Shown here: positions 50,569-59,640 of the stretch, piece after piece | Position numbering within the stretch: position 1 is the first letter of the stretch | Layout: each line of letters starts with the position of its first letter | Origin: RBG-16-64-43 sp035288225 | GTDB taxonomy: Bacteria; Chloroflexota; Anaerolineae; Anaerolineales; RBG-16-64-43 | Assembly: GCA_035288225.1 (NCBI GenBank) | Contig: DATEAT010000036.1 | Span: 1 to 64,000, forward strand | Direction of reading: 5' to 3' | Length of the DNA stretch: 64,000 nt | Notes under the pieces: generated by a model | Seen by the model: only the letters and a program-made list of their open reading frames with translations | What the model was told of the DNA's origin: nothing | Databases searched by the model: none | Position numbers and translations under genes: made by a program

Positions 50569-51423
50569 CTAGGCGCGCCGAATGCCTGCCAGCCCCACCG
50601 CCCCTTGCCCGGTGTGAATGCCAATGACCGGCGTGGCTTCGACAAGCCAAGGGGTGCCCGTGCCAAACAAGGTTTCCAGGCCGGGCAGCGCCGCCAGATG
50701 CTCCAGCAGCCCGCGGGCCTCGTTCTCGGCGCCCACATGCAGCACAGCCAGCCGCTCCATCACGCCCCAGCTGCGCGCCACCTCCACCAGGTGCAGCAGA
50801 CCGCGGGCTCGCGTGCGCACTTCTGAGAGCTTGCGCACCGTACCTTCGGCCACCGTGACCACCAGCCGGACTTGCAGCAGGCTGCCCAGCTCGGCGCGCA
50901 GCCAGGAGATCCGCCCGCTGCGGCGCAGATTCTCCAGACGATCGACCATCGCAATCAGCTGTGCGCGAGGTTTGATTTGATCGAGGAACTGGAGCAGCTG
51001 AACGGCCGTCGCGCCGCGTAGGGCTGCTTCGGCCGCGGCCATCACCTGAAAACCCAGGCCGAGCGAGACCTGTTCGCTGTCGAAAAGATGCACCTTGCCG
51101 CGGAACTTCTGGGCGGCAACCAGTGCCGCATTCGTCATGCCGCTCAACTTAGAGGAAATGTGGATTGAGAGAATCTCGCTTACCCCCCGCGCGAACAGAC
51201 GGTGGTAGGCCTCTTCAAACGTACCACTGGAAGGCGCGGCGGTGGTGGGCAGGCGGGCGAGATCTGGGATGCGTTCGTACATCTGGCTGCGCGTGATGTC
51301 GATGCCCTCGCGCAGTGCCGTGCCGTCCATCACGATCACCGCGGGCACGACCTGGATGCCCAGCCGCTCGGCTTCGGCCGCAGGGATGTCTGCCGTGCTG
51401 TCGGTGACGATGCCCGTGGGCAT
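50569..51423 (-). CDS. DegV family fatty acid-binding protein (FakB-like), copy 1
   Basis: 284 aa. IVTDSTADIPAAEAERLGI at the N-terminus, ISSKLSGMTNAAL and a C-terminal HVGAENEARGL region are DegV features. DegV proteins bind one fatty acid; as FakB they present it to the FakA kinase. This copy is 15 bases downstream of copy 2. The two differ clearly in sequence and may bind different acyl chains. Confidence 0.9.
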   Translation of the reverse strand: MPTGIVTDSTADIPAAEAERLGIQVVPAVIVMDGTALREGIDITRSQMYERIPDLARLPTTAAPSSGTFEEAYHRLFARGVSEILSIHISSKLSGMTNAALVAAQKFRGKVHLFDSEQVSLGLGFQVMAAAEAALRGATAVQLLQFLDQIKPRAQLIAMVDRLENLRRSGRISWLRAELGSLLQVRLVVTVAEGTVRKLSEVRTRARGLLHLVEVARSWGVMERLAVLHVGAENEARGLLEHLAALPGLETLFGTGTPWLVEATPVIGIHTGQGAVGLAGIRRA

Positions 51424-51438
51424 AGGAGCCTCCGTGGC

Positions 51439-52296
51439 CTAGGCGGCGGGCATATCGTAGGCCACCAGGCCCAGCGCGCGCGGTCCCAGCAGCGAGGCCA
51501 CCGAGGCGCTCAGGCGCGCGATCACAATCGGGCAGGTGGGAAAGATCTCCCGTACCCGTTCGATCAGCAATTCCACGTCGGATTGGAGGTGGTCGGAGCC
51601 CTGCAAGACGGCCAATTGGCGCAAGTGCGTGAACTCGCCGACGAATTCGATCAGTTTCTCAATGGCCTGCTCGCGCGTGCGCACCTTCTCCAGCGGGACG
51701 AAGCTGCCGTCTTCCAGTGAAAGGAACGGTTTGATGCCCATCATTTCGCCGAGCAGAACCTGCGAACGGCTCAGATGTCCGGCACGCTGCAGGTAGGCCA
51801 AATCCTCAACCAGCACGACGGCGTACAGGCGGGGAATCAGGTAGCGAATGTGGCGTACGACGTCGTCCAGTGAAGCGCCGTCATCTGCCAGGCGCGTGGC
51901 TTCTTCGACCAGGAGTCCCAGACCTGCGGAGGTGGTGAGCGAGTCGATGACCGCGATGTTCGTCCGCCCCATCAAGGTCTCGCTCGCGGCGCGCGCGTTG
52001 CGCACCGTGCGGCACAGTTTGCCGGAAACATGCAGGCACAGGATGTCGGAGGAGCAATGGGTCAGGCTCTCCAGGACCGAGGTGTAGGTGTCCACGCTGG
52101 GCGAGGCCACCACCGGCAGCACGCTCGGCGTGCCGGCGGCCGGCTGCAAATCGCCAGCGGAGATTTCGCTACCGTCGAGGTACGAGCGGGTACCCAGATG
52201 GATAGTTAGGGGCAGGATGACCGTATTGTGCTTGGCCGCGAATTGCGGGTCGGCCAGCCACACCGTACTGTCTGTGACCACGCGCAATCTGCTCAT
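51439..52296 (-). CDS. DegV family fatty acid-binding protein (FakB-like), copy 2
   Basis: 285 aa. VVTDSTVWLADPQFAAKH, LHVSGKLCRTVRNARAA and VVLVEDLAYLQRAGHLSRSQ are DegV blocks (the last matches LEYLRKGGRI-type). It lies 41 bases behind fakA, so the set FakA plus two FakB candidates is complete. Confidence 0.9.
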   Translation of the reverse strand: MSRLRVVTDSTVWLADPQFAAKHNTVILPLTIHLGTRSYLDGSEISAGDLQPAAGTPSVLPVVASPSVDTYTSVLESLTHCSSDILCLHVSGKLCRTVRNARAASETLMGRTNIAVIDSLTTSAGLGLLVEEATRLADDGASLDDVVRHIRYLIPRLYAVVLVEDLAYLQRAGHLSRSQVLLGEMMGIKPFLSLEDGSFVPLEKVRTREQAIEKLIEFVGEFTHLRQLAVLQGSDHLQSDVELLIERVREIFPTCPIVIARLSASVASLLGPRALGLVAYDMPAA

Positions 52297-52337
52297 ATCT
52301 CCCCTGTACCGGCCGGCGCTACCTTCACCCGGCCGGG

Positions 52338-54032
52338 CTATTCCACCGAAAGGATAAAGGGGTAATGCGGTTGCCCACCCTCGTGCAGTTCCACCTCCAC
52401 CGAGGTGTAGCGCTTGCGCACCTGATCCGTGATCTGGTTGGCCTGGGTCCCGCTCAGGTCGCTGCCGTAGTAGAGCGTGATCAGCTCGTGCTGCGCCGCG
52501 TGCATGTGTTCGAGTAATTCGAGCAGCGCGGTTTCGATGCTATCGCCGCTGACGACCAGAGTGCCGTTGTGCAAACCGATGACCTGGCCTTCGCTGACGT
52601 GCACCCCATCGAGTTCCACGTTGCGTGTGGCCAGGGTGATCTCGCCGCTTTCGACCGCGTTCAGCGCCTGAGTCATAGCCTGGGTCACTGCCTCTAGATC
52701 CCCGTCGCTGGCGAAGGCGAGCATGCTGGCAATCCCTTGGGGGATGGTGCGCGAGGGGATGACCCGCACCTGTTTCACCGTCAGTTCGCGTGCCTGGTCG
52801 GCGGCGAGTTGGATGTTCTTGTTGTTGGGCAAGATCAGCACGCGGTCGGTGGGCAGGTTCTCAAAGGCGTTGAGGATTTCCTGCGTGCTGGGGTTCATCG
52901 TCTGCCCCCCCGCGATAACCGCCGCCACACCCAGGCTGGCAAACACGCGGGCAATGCCCGGGCCGGGCGCGACGGCCACCGCGGCCAACTGTCCGGGCAC
53001 CACCGTGGCCAAACGCAGCGCTTCGCGGCCCGCGGCTTCTTGCGATCGCTCGGCCAATTGCACCTGCAAGTTCTCCACCGCGATCTTCGTGACCGAGCCG
53101 AGACTCATCACGTAGTCGATGGGTTCGTAGCGCTTGTCGGTGGGAACATGAATATGGAGACGGTAGAACTCGTCGCCTTGCCCAACCTGGATGGACGTCC
53201 CCATCTCCTGCAGGCGGGCATAGAAGCTGTCCAGGTTGAGCGGCTCGCCCGGTCGGAAATCGATGACCACTTCGAAGTCCTGTCCCGCTTCGACCGACTC
53301 CTCGACCTGGCGCAGGTTGAGGGCCGAGAGGGGCTGCACGGTAATCGTGGGCTGGTCGAGGGCCTGCCCCTTAGCGAAGCGCAACATGCCTTCCAGGATG
53401 AAGAACAATCCTTTGCCGCCCGAGTCGACTACGCCGGCTTCCCGAAGCACCGGCAGGAGTTCGGGCGTACGCAGAACGGACTCGTCGGCAGCTGCCACGA
53501 CGCGTTCGAGGAGCGCTACGGGCTTGGCCCCTGCGTCCGCGGCGGCCTGCGCCTCTCGGGCCACATCCGTCGCCACGGTCAGGATGGTCCCTTCCACCGG
53601 GCGCACCACGCCCTGATATGCCATATCGCGCGCCGCAGCCAGCGCGCGCGCCAGCGCGGGCGAATCGACTTCCGCCAACTGGTCGAGGCTGCGCGAAAGA
53701 CCGCGCCATAATTGCGAAAGGATGACTCCCGAGTTGCCGCGTGCGCCCATCAGCGCGCCGTGGGCCAGGGTGTGAGCCACCTTGCCGGCATTCGCTTCGC
53801 GCGTCTCGCCCATCTCTTGGCAGGCGGCCTGCATGGTCAACAGCATGTTGGTGCCGGTGTCGCCATCCGGCACTGGGAAGACGTTGAGCGCGTTGACCAG
53901 CTGTTGATTGACGCCTAGCCATGCAAGACTGGCCTTGGCCAAATGACGAAGGAGGTGACCGTCGATGGTTTCGGGTTCGGGGGGCGTGCCGCTCGCCGAC
54001 CCCTGCGACGGCCGCTTTCTCGCTGTCATCAT
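52338..54032 (-). CDS. fakA: Fatty acid kinase FakA-like (DAK2 domain) protein
   Basis: 564 aa from ATG 54032 (ATG 54029 also possible). Residues about 25-220 are a DhaL/DAK2 kinase domain: NVFPVPDGDTGTNM holds the Asp ligands for Mg-ATP, and HGALMGARGNSGVILSQ is conserved. A middle domain and a C-terminal FakA domain (LPNNKNIQLAADQA, ITLYYGSDLS) follow. With FakB it phosphorylates fatty acids for use by PlsX/PlsY in phospholipids. Order rpmB-asp23-fakA-...-recG matches the Bacillus arrangement. Confidence 0.93.
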   Translation of the reverse strand: MMTARKRPSQGSASGTPPEPETIDGHLLRHLAKASLAWLGVNQQLVNALNVFPVPDGDTGTNMLLTMQAACQEMGETREANAGKVAHTLAHGALMGARGNSGVILSQLWRGLSRSLDQLAEVDSPALARALAAARDMAYQGVVRPVEGTILTVATDVAREAQAAADAGAKPVALLERVVAAADESVLRTPELLPVLREAGVVDSGGKGLFFILEGMLRFAKGQALDQPTITVQPLSALNLRQVEESVEAGQDFEVVIDFRPGEPLNLDSFYARLQEMGTSIQVGQGDEFYRLHIHVPTDKRYEPIDYVMSLGSVTKIAVENLQVQLAERSQEAAGREALRLATVVPGQLAAVAVAPGPGIARVFASLGVAAVIAGGQTMNPSTQEILNAFENLPTDRVLILPNNKNIQLAADQARELTVKQVRVIPSRTIPQGIASMLAFASDGDLEAVTQAMTQALNAVESGEITLATRNVELDGVHVSEGQVIGLHNGTLVVSGDSIETALLELLEHMHAAQHELITLYYGSDLSGTQANQITDQVRKRYTSVEVELHEGGQPHYPFILSVE

Positions 54033-54063
54033 CCGCAATTCAATCCTGCGTCCTGGGTTGGAG

Positions 54064-54423
54064 TCAATCCGGGTTGCTGACGCGAAGGCCCTGCACGTGA
54101 ACATGGACGGCGCGCACCGGCACCCCGAACGCCCGTTGCACGTGATACTGAACAGCATCCGCCATGCTGCGCGTGACAGTCGTGATGCGCAGGCCGTATT
54201 CGAGGACGACGTAGACGTCGAGAATCAGACCATCCGCCTCGACCGTGACCTGCACCCCTTGCCGTGGGTCGCGGGCGATCGGGCTGATCCACGTATCGAT
54301 CATGCGGTGGGCGGCCATGCCGACCACGCCGTATGAGGCCTGTGCCGCATGGCTCGCCAGCGTCGCGATGGCGCGGCGCGAGATGCAGATGGATCCCAGG
54401 GAAGTGAGTTCAGTCGTAGTCAT
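54064..54423 (-). CDS. Asp23/Gls24 family envelope stress protein
   Basis: 119 aa. The family fold is visible in ISRRAIATLASHAAQASYGVVGMA, the strand pair VQVTVEADGLILDVYVVLEYG and the end VRAVHVHVQGL. Members are membrane-associated envelope-stress proteins in Gram-positives. It lies just before fakA, as in Bacillus (yloU-yloV). Confidence 0.92.
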   Translation of the reverse strand: MTTTELTSLGSICISRRAIATLASHAAQASYGVVGMAAHRMIDTWISPIARDPRQGVQVTVEADGLILDVYVVLEYGLRITTVTRSMADAVQYHVQRAFGVPVRAVHVHVQGLRVSNPD

Positions 54424-54462
54424 CCGTGATGGCCCCTGCCGCGCAACGCCCCCCGTGCGTCC

Positions 54463-54491
54463 TTGTCGGGCGCCGGACGGTATGGTAAGAT
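54463..54491 (+). promoter_or_regulatory. Promoter for rpmB
   Basis: TTGTCG (54463-54468), 17-base spacer ending in TGG, TAAGAT (54486-54491): a -35 plus an extended -10. ATG follows after 43 bases. Confidence 0.65.
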
Positions 54492-54534
54492 TGAAAAGTC
54501 ATTCGACCAAGTAGACGGAAAGGGATCTCACGTC

Positions 54535-54717
54535 ATGGCCAAGTGTGCACATTGCGGCAAGGCGCTCAGCTTCGGGCACAATCGCAGCTTCTCGAACCGG
54601 GCGACTCGCCGCGCGTTCCGGCCGAACCTGCAGAAGGTCAGTGTGCTCGAAGGCCGGCGGACGGTACAGAAGGTGCTGTGCACCAAGTGCATCCGCACGC
54701 TGGTGAAGACGGGCTAG
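54535..54717 (+). CDS. rpmB: Ribosomal protein bL28 (zinc-binding form)
   Basis: 60 aa. CAHCGKALSFGHNRSFSNR at the start and VLCTKCIRTL at the end provide two CxxC pairs, so this is the zinc-containing form. RRAFRPNLQKV is the conserved core. It has its own promoter and terminator. Confidence 0.97.
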   Translation: MAKCAHCGKALSFGHNRSFSNRATRRAFRPNLQKVSVLEGRRTVQKVLCTKCIRTLVKTG

Positions 54718-54738
54718 CCTCACATTCAGGCCGGTTCG

Positions 54739-54771
54739 GGTCGGTGTGCCGGGTCGGACACCGACCTTTTT
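54739..54771 (+). terminator. Rho-independent terminator after rpmB
   Basis: Perfect 9-bp stem GGTCGGTGT / ACACCGACC with a 10-base loop, followed directly by TTTTT. Confidence 0.88.
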
Positions 54772-54924
54772 GTTGAATGAGGCCGCCCACCTTATCCCCG
54801 TAATGATACCTGCCGCGCGGCCAAATATCAATAGGTGCTGCTGCGACCCCGATAATCGGGCCTGCCGTAAGGGAGTCCCGCCTGGCACGCCTCCTGCTGC
54901 ACTGGGAACAGGGAGGTGGCGAGG

Positions 54925-56433
54925 ATGACGAGATACCGACTGGCAGCGCGGGCGGCAGCCCTCGCAGCTGCGCTTTGGCTCGCCGGCCTGGCCTGCTCGC
55001 GCAGCGGCGTACCGTTACCTATACGCAATTTGCCTCTGCCCTTCGTGGATTCTGTTCCTTCCGGACCGACGGCTTTCCAGCCGCTTGCCTCTGCCCGGCG
55101 CACCCCGACCCCCGACCCAGTTCGCGCTTCGCTCAACCTCGCGCCACATCCCGCGTCGTACGCCGTCCAACCCGGAGACACACTGGGCGCCATCGCCGTT
55201 CGCTTCGGGGTGAGCCTTGCGGCGCTGCAGGCGCGCAACCCAACTCTCGATCCGTCTCGCCTGGAAATCGGTCAGCACGTGGAAATACCCATGCCGGATT
55301 CGGAGCAGCCAGGGCCGAGTTACAAAATCATCCCCGATTCCGAATTGGTGTTCGGGCCCGGGGCGATGGATTTCGATATCCAAGGATTCGTGGACTCGCA
55401 GGGCGGATATCTTGCGACGTACGGCTCGACCGTGGACGGGCGAGATCGCAGCGGCGCGGAGATTGTTGAGCTCGTCAGCCAACGCTACTCTGTCAACCCA
55501 CGCCTGCTGCTGGCCGTGTTGGAATATACAGGCGGGTGGGTCACCAACCGCAGCCCGTCCGCCTTTCGCCAGGGGTTTCCAATTGTCTATCTCTCGGGAC
55601 GCGATGGCTTGTATCGCCAATTGACCTGGGCGGCGAATGAACTCAATCGCGGGTTCTATTCCTGGCGTGCCGGAGGGTCGGACTACTGGACGTTCGGCGA
55701 CGGCAGCGCGGTCCGCGCAGGCCCAGGGATAAATGCCGGAACGGCTGCGGTTCAGCAGCTCATGGCGCAGCTCTTCTCGCGCGGCGAGTGGGAGCGGGCA
55801 GTGGGCGAGCAGGGTTTGTTTGCCACCTATGAAACTTTCTTCGGCTACCCGTTCGACTGGGCCTTTGAACCGCTCGTGCCGCCCGACCTCACCCAACCCG
55901 AGTTGCGCCTGCCCTTCGAGAATGGACATACGTGGTATTTCACCGGCGGGCCGCACGGCGCGTGGGACACCGGCTCGGCCTGGGGCGCTCTCGACTTCGC
56001 ACCCGGCAGCGTGCCGCTCGGGTGTTCTACCAGCAGTGATTGGGTCGTAGCCGCTGCGCCGGGCCTCATTGTGCGTAGCGATGAAGGCGCCGTGGTGCAG
56101 GACCTGGACGGGGACGGGCACGAACAAACCGGCTGGGTCATCTTCTACATGCATATCGCCTCGCACGATCGCGTGCCCTTCGGGAAGTACCTGCAAACCG
56201 GAGACCGCATCGGTCATCCTTCATGTGAGGGCGGTGTGTCGACCGGCACCCACTTGCACCTTGCTCGCAAATTCAACGGCGAATGGATAGCGGCGGATGG
56301 CGCGCTGCCTTTTGCGATTGGCGGATGGATCTCCGCCGGTTTGGGTCGGGAGTATGATGGAACCCTCTCGCACGGCGGCACGCGCATGGAAGCCTGCGAA
56401 TGCCGCGCTTCATCGAATGCCATTACCCCCTAG
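54925..56433 (+). CDS. LysM-M23 lipoprotein, tandem copy 1
   Basis: 502 aa from ATG 54925 (GGGAGG 8 bases upstream). The lipoprotein signal ends in LAGLAC. A low-complexity Pro/Thr linker leads to a LysM domain (YAVQPGDTLGAIAVRFGVS). A middle domain of about 190 residues (SVNPRLLLAVLEYTGGWV, NRGFYSWRAG, GINAGTAAVQ) resembles a lysozyme- or transglycosylase-like helical fold but is unnamed. The M23 peptidase then has GGPHGAW, ALDFAP (Asp) and GTHLHLARKFNGEW (HxH), with an inserted DLDGDGHEQTGW loop. It is probably a wall hydrolase held on the outer face of the membrane. Confidence 0.9.
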   Translation: MTRYRLAARAAALAAALWLAGLACSRSGVPLPIRNLPLPFVDSVPSGPTAFQPLASARRTPTPDPVRASLNLAPHPASYAVQPGDTLGAIAVRFGVSLAALQARNPTLDPSRLEIGQHVEIPMPDSEQPGPSYKIIPDSELVFGPGAMDFDIQGFVDSQGGYLATYGSTVDGRDRSGAEIVELVSQRYSVNPRLLLAVLEYTGGWVTNRSPSAFRQGFPIVYLSGRDGLYRQLTWAANELNRGFYSWRAGGSDYWTFGDGSAVRAGPGINAGTAAVQQLMAQLFSRGEWERAVGEQGLFATYETFFGYPFDWAFEPLVPPDLTQPELRLPFENGHTWYFTGGPHGAWDTGSAWGALDFAPGSVPLGCSTSSDWVVAAAPGLIVRSDEGAVVQDLDGDGHEQTGWVIFYMHIASHDRVPFGKYLQTGDRIGHPSCEGGVSTGTHLHLARKFNGEWIAADGALPFAIGGWISAGLGREYDGTLSHGGTRMEACECRASSNAITP

Positions 56434-56448
56434 AGATGGGAGTCCCTT

Positions 56449-58026
56449 TTGCCAGCGCATGCAATGAAGCGGAGTGCCTGGCGCATTGCCGCCGCCGCGA
56501 TTGCGGTGGTAAGCCTCGCCTGCGCCCGCCAGGGGATTCTCCTGCCGGGTGAGGGAACTCCGCTGCCGACCGTGGCGGCCCCGGCAACACTCACGCCGAG
56601 CCGCGTGCCACCCACGAACACCCCGCCGGCGCCCAGCGCCACAGCGGCGCCATTGCCCAGCGCGACCACGATCTGGACTCTCGTCCCGCCTGCCTCGCCA
56701 ACCTTCCCGGCGACTCCCACCCAAGTTGCGACGTCCAGCCTGCCCATCGTCTACCGGGTGCAAGCCGGCGACACACTCAATGCACTTGCCATCCGCTTCG
56801 GCGTGACACCCAACGACATTCAGGTACTCCAGGGCAACGCGCCCCCGCAAGGGCTGCTCAATCCGGGGCTGCAGGTGGTTGTGCCTGTGCGCCTCGGGCG
56901 GACGACTGCAAGCGACGAGTTCATGCCCGACAGTGAAGTTGTCTTTTCCGCCAGCGCGGCTGCGTTCGACGTCGCCGCCTTCGCCCGCGAGAAGCGAGGC
57001 TACCTTTCGCACGCTCAGGCCGAGAACGGGTCGGGCAGCGCATCGGCTGCGCTCAAGCGCCTGGCCCTCGACAATTCGGTGAACCCGCGCCTGCTGCTGG
57101 CGCTGCTCGAACACTTCGGCGGATGGGTGACAGATCCCTCGCCATCCGGCGACGCGCTCAACTATCCCTTCGGCATCTACGATGCGTCCGCCGCGGGGTT
57201 TGCGGCGCAGCTCATTCAGGCGACCAACCGCCTAGGGATTGGCTACTACGGCTGGCGAGATGCTAGCCTGCTTGAGCTTGGCTTTCGCGACGGATCGCGG
57301 CTGCGGCTGGCGCCAGAACTCAATGCCGGAACCGTGGCCATCCTCTACTTCTTCTCCGTGGATGCAACGGACGAGGCGGATTGGCTGAGCGACGTCCAGT
57401 CGTTCTTGGCGACGTATCGCGGCCTGTTTGGCGATCCCTTTGCCCGAGTCGACCGCTTTGAACCGCTCTACTACCCCACGCTGACCCAGCCGGAGTTGAA
57501 TCTTCCGTTCTTCGCGGGGCAGCGCTGGTCGTTTACCGGCGGGCCGCACGGGGCGTGGGAACGCGACGGAGCGCGCGCCGCGCTCGACTTCGCGCCGCCC
57601 ACCAGCATCAGCGGCTGCGCTATGTCGGATTTGTGGGTGACGGCGTCCGCGCCGGGGCAGGTGGTGCGCAGCGAGAACGGCGTCGTGGTTCTCGACTTGG
57701 ACGGAGACGGGCAGGAGCAAACCGGGTGGAACCTGCTCTACCTGCACGTTGCCAGCGCCAACCGGGTTGCGGCCGGGGCTCGCCTTGAGGCAGGCGACTA
57801 CATCGGCCATCCCTCGTGCGAGGGCGGCGTGGCCACCGGGACTCACCTGCACCTGGCGCGCAAATTCAATGGCGAGTGGATGCTGGCAGACGGACCATTG
57901 CCCTTTGTCTTGAGCGGCTGGCGGGCGCAGGCGGGTAGCCAGCCTTACGAGGGCGCGCTGGTACGGGGCGGGGACATGGCCGTCGCCTGCCGTTGTGCCT
58001 CGAGCGACACGCTCGTGTGGCGCTGA
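56449..58026 (+). CDS. LysM-M23 lipoprotein, tandem copy 2
   Basis: 525 aa from a TTG at 56449, supported by GGGAG 6 bases upstream; ATG 56464 is the alternative. The lipobox is VSLAC. A 60-residue Pro/Thr/Ala linker is longer than in copy 1. LysM (YRVQAGDTLNALAIRFGVT), middle domain (SVNPRLLLALLEHFGGWV, GIGYYGWRDAS) and M23 (GGPHGAW, ALDFAP, GTHLHLARKFNGEW) follow in the same order. The insertion loop is DLDGDGQEQTGW. It is 15 bases behind copy 1. Confidence 0.9.
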   Translation: MPAHAMKRSAWRIAAAAIAVVSLACARQGILLPGEGTPLPTVAAPATLTPSRVPPTNTPPAPSATAAPLPSATTIWTLVPPASPTFPATPTQVATSSLPIVYRVQAGDTLNALAIRFGVTPNDIQVLQGNAPPQGLLNPGLQVVVPVRLGRTTASDEFMPDSEVVFSASAAAFDVAAFAREKRGYLSHAQAENGSGSASAALKRLALDNSVNPRLLLALLEHFGGWVTDPSPSGDALNYPFGIYDASAAGFAAQLIQATNRLGIGYYGWRDASLLELGFRDGSRLRLAPELNAGTVAILYFFSVDATDEADWLSDVQSFLATYRGLFGDPFARVDRFEPLYYPTLTQPELNLPFFAGQRWSFTGGPHGAWERDGARAALDFAPPTSISGCAMSDLWVTASAPGQVVRSENGVVVLDLDGDGQEQTGWNLLYLHVASANRVAAGARLEAGDYIGHPSCEGGVATGTHLHLARKFNGEWMLADGPLPFVLSGWRAQAGSQPYEGALVRGGDMAVACRCASSDTLVWR

Positions 58027-58041
58027 CGCGGCGGACCCGGA

Positions 58042-59544
58042 ATGAACCTTTTCCCCTTTCGTACCTCTTCGTTCGTGCGCACGTGCCTACTGGCCGCAAT
58101 GGTCCTTCTCTCCGCCTGCCTGCCGGAGGAGGCCGTACGCCCCGGTACCCCGTCGGGCGGTGACACTCAAACCCTGCCGACACCCGCTGCGGCCGCAACG
58201 CCTTTGCCCACGCGCCTTCCGATCGTGCCAGGGCAGATCATGCCCTACGCGGCCCAACCCGGTGACACATTGGAGGCTGTGGCCGCCCATTTCAACACGA
58301 CGATCGCGGCTATCCGTAGCGCCAACCCGGCCCTGCCGCGCAAGGTTTCGACTCTTTCGCCCGGTCAAGTGCTGCGTGTGCCCACCTACTTTGCACCCTT
58401 CACCGGAACTCCCTTTCACATACTCCCCGACGGCGAGGTGGTGAATGGCCCGCCGCGCGCGGGGTGGGATCTGGCGCGTGAGGTAGAGGGGCGAGGCGGG
58501 TACTTGGCCTCGTTTCGCGCCTATACGCTGGGCGGGTTCCGTGAAGGGTGGCAGGTGGTTGAAAAGGTTGCCGAGCGATATTCGGTCAATCCGCGGCTCC
58601 TGCTTGCGCTGCTCGAATACAGGTCGTCAGCGCTCACTCGCCGTGCGCTTACAACGCAGCAAGTCCTTTTTCCGCTTGGGACCTTGGATGCAGAGTGGAA
58701 AGGTCTCACTGGCCAACTCTACTGGGCCTCCGAAATGCTGAACAACGGATACTACGGCTGGCGAGACGGCTCCCTGCAAGAGATTGTGCTCGCTGACGGC
58801 CGCGTGACACGCCCCGACCCATGGCAAAACGCCGGCACCGTGGCAGTTCAGTACCTGTTGGCTCAGTGGTTCGGCCAAGAGGAATTCGACGAAGCCGCCG
58901 GTGTGCAAGGATTCGTCTTGACCTATCGAGCAATGTTCGGGGACCCGTTTGTGAACGATCAAGCACTCATCCCGGGCGACTTGACCCAACCGGAGTTGGC
59001 ACTGCCGTTCGAGCCCGGCAAGGTTTGGGCTTATACCGGTGGCCCCCATCCTACCTGGGGCGACAGCCTGCCTTGGGGAGCGCTTGATTTCGCGCCGCCG
59101 TCGACGGTGAGCGGGTGCATCTCCAGCCCGGAGTGGGTCGTGGCGGTGGCCGAGGGCGTCGTTACGCGTAGCGAACTAGCCACCGTCGTGCTCGATCTGG
59201 ATGGGGATGGCGATGAACGCACGGGGTGGGTGGTCTTCTATTTCCATCTCGAGACCGAGGGGAGAGTGGCTCAAGGGAGCCACGTCTCGCGCGGCGATCA
59301 CCTCGGTCATCCCTCATGTGAGGGAGGCCGCGCCACAGGCTCGCATGTTCACCTCGCCCGCCGCTACAACGGAGAATGGATTCCTGCCGCCGGTCCGCTA
59401 CCCTTCACCCTGAGCAATTGGGTGGCGGGGTCTAGCGGCGAGGCTTACCTTGGGACGCTCACGCGATTCCTGGATATGATCAGCGCCTGTACCTGCTCGA
59501 CCTTCGCCAATCAACTCGCGCTGCCTTCCCCGTCCGTGCCCTAG
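58042..59544 (+). CDS. LysM-M23 lipoprotein, tandem copy 3
   Basis: 500 aa. The lipobox is LLSAC. LysM reads YAAQPGDTLEAVAAHFNTT, the middle domain SVNPRLLLALLEYRSSAL with NNGYYGWRDGS, and the M23 part TGGPHPTWGDS, GALDFAPPS and GSHVHLARRYNGEW. The HxH is present. This is the most divergent copy: GPHGAW has become GPHPTW, and the Ca-like loop is DLDGDGDERTGW. It is 15 bases behind copy 2, so all three are one transcript. Confidence 0.9.
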   Translation: MNLFPFRTSSFVRTCLLAAMVLLSACLPEEAVRPGTPSGGDTQTLPTPAAAATPLPTRLPIVPGQIMPYAAQPGDTLEAVAAHFNTTIAAIRSANPALPRKVSTLSPGQVLRVPTYFAPFTGTPFHILPDGEVVNGPPRAGWDLAREVEGRGGYLASFRAYTLGGFREGWQVVEKVAERYSVNPRLLLALLEYRSSALTRRALTTQQVLFPLGTLDAEWKGLTGQLYWASEMLNNGYYGWRDGSLQEIVLADGRVTRPDPWQNAGTVAVQYLLAQWFGQEEFDEAAGVQGFVLTYRAMFGDPFVNDQALIPGDLTQPELALPFEPGKVWAYTGGPHPTWGDSLPWGALDFAPPSTVSGCISSPEWVVAVAEGVVTRSELATVVLDLDGDGDERTGWVVFYFHLETEGRVAQGSHVSRGDHLGHPSCEGGRATGSHVHLARRYNGEWIPAAGPLPFTLSNWVAGSSGEAYLGTLTRFLDMISACTCSTFANQLALPSPSVP

Positions 59545-59604
59545 GGAATCGACCCGCGCCTGGCTCGAGGGGTGCGGGGGCACCTGCCGTACCGGGCCCA
59601 CGGC

Positions 59605-59633
59605 TTGACCCGCCTCGAACGAACGCTTACACT
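59605..59633 (+). promoter_or_regulatory. Promoter for the RNase P RNA
   Basis: TTGACC (59605-59610), 17-base spacer, TACACT (59628-59633). Transcription would begin about 59640, at the first base of the P1 helix. Confidence 0.75.
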
Positions 59634-59640
59634 AGACGAC

